Shown here: in pieces, positions 62,059 through 64,000 of the stretch
Numbering within the stretch: position 1 is the stretch's first letter
Layout: every line of letters starts with the position of its first letter
Source: Paenibacillus_E allorhizoplanae
GTDB lineage: Bacteria; Bacillota; Bacilli; Paenibacillales; NBRC-103111
DNA length: 64,000 bases
Direction: 5' to 3'
NCBI RefSeq assembly: GCF_927798215.1
Contig: NZ_CAKMMW010000021.1
Coordinates: 62,001 to 126,000, forward strand
The notes under the pieces: model-generated
The model's database searches: none
Seen by the model: the letters and a program-made list of their open reading frames with translations, nothing else
What the model was told of the DNA's origin: nothing
Program-made: the position numbers and the translations under genes

Positions 62059-62976
62059 TTAGAACAAAGAATTGTCCTCATTAATTCGTCTAACGATTAA
62101 ATTGGCGCTGACTACGAGAACAAAACCGACGAACGACTGGTACAAACCTACGGCCGATGCCATACTAACGTCCGCAATTTCACTGAGCGCACGGTAGATG
62201 TAAGTATCGATAATGTCTGTGGTCGAATACGTCATCCCGTTGTTGTTCGGGATGAAAAAATGTAAGCCGAAGTCGCCTCGGAACATATTCCCGATACTGA
62301 GGATAAGCAGAATAATAATCAGCGGCGTCAGCTGCGGGATCGTAATATTCGTCACCATCTGCATCCGCTTCGCTCCGTCAATTCGGGCGGCTTCATACAG
62401 TTCGCCATCAATGCCGAGAATACCGGCGTAGTACACCATCGCCGAGAAGCCGATCGCTTTCCACAAATGCACAATGTTTAGAATGTAGGGCCAATATTCG
62501 GCTTCGAAGTACCACGAAATTTTTTCCATACCGGCTGTCACGAGCCAGCTGTTGATAAATCCATTTTCGTGATCGAGAAACGCCTGAGTGATGTAGCTCA
62601 TGACGACCCATGAAAGGAAAAAGGGCAATATCAACGCTGTCTGATAAATTTTAAGCCACCTTTTTGCAATTTCATTGAGAAGAATGGCTACGGTGAGTGC
62701 TGCAATTGTCGTTAGCACCATGTAACCCAGGTTATACACGACCGTGTTGCGGGTGATTCGCAATGCGGTTTCGCTTTTAAACAGAAACTCGAAGTTCTTG
62801 AAACCGATCCATTCACTGCCTAGAATGCCCTTGTCATACCTATAATTTTTAAAAGCGATAACGACGCCAAACATCGGAATGTACGCCATGATGAAAATAT
62901 AGATGACTGCGGGAAGCGAGAGCGTAAACAGTTCGATGTTCCTGCCGAAAAACCGGAATGCCTTCTTGCGCTTCAT
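62059..62976 (-). CDS. Carbohydrate ABC transporter permease (LplB-like)
   Basis: A ~305-residue membrane subunit beginning with a basic tail (KRKKAFRFFGRNIELFTLSL). An EAA-type loop EAARIDGAKRMQMVTNITIPQ is present near ~200, with six helices. The frame runs to 63084, but GGAGG lies before ATG 62976. The regulatory box at 63055-63075 is ~80-100 bases upstream, so this gene heads the importer operon. Confidence 0.93.
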   Translation of the reverse strand: MKRKKAFRFFGRNIELFTLSLPAVIYIFIMAYIPMFGVVIAFKNYRYDKGILGSEWIGFKNFEFLFKSETALRITRNTVVYNLGYMVLTTIAALTVAILLNEIAKRWLKIYQTALILPFFLSWVVMSYITQAFLDHENGFINSWLVTAGMEKISWYFEAEYWPYILNIVHLWKAIGFSAMVYYAGILGIDGELYEAARIDGAKRMQMVTNITIPQLTPLIIILLILSIGNMFRGDFGLHFFIPNNNGMTYSTTDIIDTYIYRALSEIADVSMASAVGLYQSFVGFVLVVSANLIVRRINEDNSLF

Positions 62977-63054
62977 AGGATGCCTTCCTCCTTGCCTGTA
63001 CGATTTGCTTGGCTTGCTGCCTGAGATCAATTTATCCGAATTTTCATCTATAAA

Positions 63055-63075
63055 ACAGTGCAAAAACTGTACTTT
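63055..63075 (-). promoter_or_regulatory. Utilisation-locus box 4 (before the importer permeases)
   Basis: The minus strand reads AAAGTACAGTTTTTGCACT then GT; it differs from box 1 at four of the first 19 positions. A GATAAA that could be a -10 lies ~21 bases beyond TTGCAC, a spacing also seen at the other boxes. Confidence 0.6.
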
Positions 63076-63179
63076 TATCGCCACTTTAAGTAAACGATCT
63101 GTATTTTACTAACTGAAGTCCGATCGTGCTCTGGAATATTGCGAGGGCTCGGGCATGGAGACCGCACCGCGGAAATGCC

Positions 63180-63229
63180 AAAAGGCCGAGAACCGCACGG
63201 TGTGATTTGCACCGTCGTTCTCAGCCTTT
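63180..63229. terminator. Terminator after the partial solute-binding gene
   Basis: AAAGGC-CGAGAAC...CACGGTG pairs with CACCGT...GTTCTC-AGCCTTT over ~18 positions, with a T run following on the minus strand. It separates this receptor gene from the permease promoter. Confidence 0.7.
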
Positions 63230-63246
63230 ATCGATAAAGATTGGAG

Positions 63247-64000
63247 TCACTTCTTCCCCTTCGTCTTCAGCCAGTTGTCTAGCTGCCTCTGTTTCTCGGA
63301 TCTTATCCTTTCGCTGCCAGCCCTAATCAACTTCTCTTCGTAGAGCGGCAAATACTTCACTGGATCGACTGTTCCAGTGGCGAGTGCTGCATAATACTCG
63401 TCGTTCACTGCTTTTACATTGGCAAGTTCCGCCTTCAAGTCGTCGGTTTCGAACACAAAGTCGTAGTAAGGGGATATCTCCGCTTCTTCGTTGATGCGAA
63501 CGGTCTGTTCGATCTTGTCCGCTGGCGCCCCCTCCGGCAAATATTCATTACGGATATTGCCGAATACCCAATCTGTGTTCGTGAAATACCCGGAATCTGA
63601 ATTCAGCTTGACGTAGTTTCTGTCACTTCGCGTATAGTGCTTTCCTTCAATTCCATAGACGAGCGTGTTATACAACTGCTTATCAGTGTTTACCACCTCA
63701 AGCAGCTTCATCGCTTTGTCCGGATGCTTTGATGTTCGGCTAATCGCACTCATCGAGCTGACAGCACCGGTAAACGACGGCTTTGCCAGCGGAACGAGCA
63801 CGACGTCGAAGCCGCCGTCTCCGGCCTTAAACTCTGCCTCGGAGCCAGGTTTTCCCGTAAAATCGAACCATACAGCCGTGTTGCCTTTATTGTAGACATC
63901 CGCTGCATTCTTCAACGTAGCGGCGTCTTGGTTAATATATCCTTTGTCGTACCATTTGTTAACCAAAGCAAAATTCTGCTTCATTTCCGTCGTGACATCC
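63247..64000 (-). CDS. Extracellular solute-binding protein (partial, C-terminal part)
   Basis: At least 251 residues of an LplA-type receptor; the N-terminus lies beyond base 64000. It is closely related to the receptor at 59503, sharing AVWFDFTGKPGSE, TDKQLYNTLVYGIEGKHYT, GYFTNTDWVFG, NEYLPEGAPADK and ANVKAVNDEYYA. Two paralogous receptors therefore flank the permease pair, suggesting two ligands for one channel. It is followed by a strong terminator. Confidence 0.9.
   Translation of the reverse strand, partial: DVTTEMKQNFALVNKWYDKGYINQDAATLKNAADVYNKGNTAVWFDFTGKPGSEAEFKAGDGGFDVVLVPLAKPSFTGAVSSMSAISRTSKHPDKAMKLLEVVNTDKQLYNTLVYGIEGKHYTRSDRNYVKLNSDSGYFTNTDWVFGNIRNEYLPEGAPADKIEQTVRINEEAEISPYYDFVFETDDLKAELANVKAVNDEYYAALATGTVDPVKYLPLYEEKLIRAGSERIRSEKQRQLDNWLKTKGKK

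Noticed and set aside
1..64000. Search for tRNA, rRNA, insertion sequence, prophage and toxin-antitoxin genes
   Set aside because: No cloverleaf, ribosomal sequence, transposase, integrase, terminal inverted repeat with target duplication or toxin pair was seen by eye; a covariance-model scan could still find a small RNA.

Overview
The window looks like chromosome of a Paenibacillus-like, endospore-forming Bacillota. The support is a spore-germination cluster (GerA/GerK type) at 29.7-33.8 kb, strong AGGAGG-type ribosome sites with frequent TTG and GTG starts, lipoprotein-anchored sugar ABC importers without their own ATPase, a membrane-bound YesN-type AraC regulator and two VanZ-like proteins. 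No rRNA, tRNA, CRISPR array, insertion sequence or prophage was seen.

Region by region. 0-4.8 kb: end of an erythromycin-esterase-family gene, gene relics, an SRPBCC protein, a lone RibA, and an esterase/ring-cleavage dioxygenase pair divergent from an XRE-cupin regulator. 4.9-13.3 kb: a cell-envelope cluster on the minus strand (response regulator, histidine kinase, amidase, small secreted protein, ABC permease pair, HlyD-type adaptor, solute-binding lipoprotein). 13.3-21.3 kb: VanZ proteins, hydrolase, MFS/LysR divergent pair, TerB, a secreted protein, and a PhyH dioxygenase/AraC divergent pair. 21.5-25.2 kb: three-subunit xanthine-dehydrogenase-type molybdoenzyme. 25.4-29.5 kb: peroxide and drug stress genes (thioredoxin-like, Ohr, MFS, MarR, glyoxalase, ECF sigma). 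29.7-33.8 kb: spore germination receptor. 33.9-38.2 kb: esterase, TetR/NmrA divergent pair, SnoaL-MerR-GPP34 trio. 38.3-64 kb: a Gram-positive polysaccharide or glycoside utilisation locus.

Two regulons can be read from the sequence. First, an 11-bp direct repeat (CTTNA-N6-CTTKAT) lies upstream of the response-regulator operon, the amidase, the small secreted protein/ABC operon and a distant secreted protein at 19.2 kb. In two cases it sits at an identical distance from a possible -10 box, so the two-component system probably activates a secreted envelope set. Second, a 21-bp box (AAAGTGCNNNNNTTGCACT core) lies upstream of the alpha-galactosidase operon, a giant beta-helix protein, the DUF4091/oxidoreductase operon and the ABC permease operon. 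It ties the last 25 kb together, with the YesN-like protein at 52-54 kb as the obvious candidate regulator.

Within the utilisation locus, two giant secreted beta-helix proteins, a DUF4091 putative glycosidase, a GH36-type galactosidase, an ABC importer with two solute-binding proteins, two Gfo/Idh/MocA oxidoreductases, a 2-hydroxyacid dehydrogenase and an odd cassette (nitrilase, cysteine-synthase-like enzyme, enolase-superfamily enzyme) suggest binding or cleavage, import and catabolism of an unusual, perhaps amino- or amide-decorated, glycan. This gene combination matches no pathway I recognise and is the best candidate for an undescribed system here.
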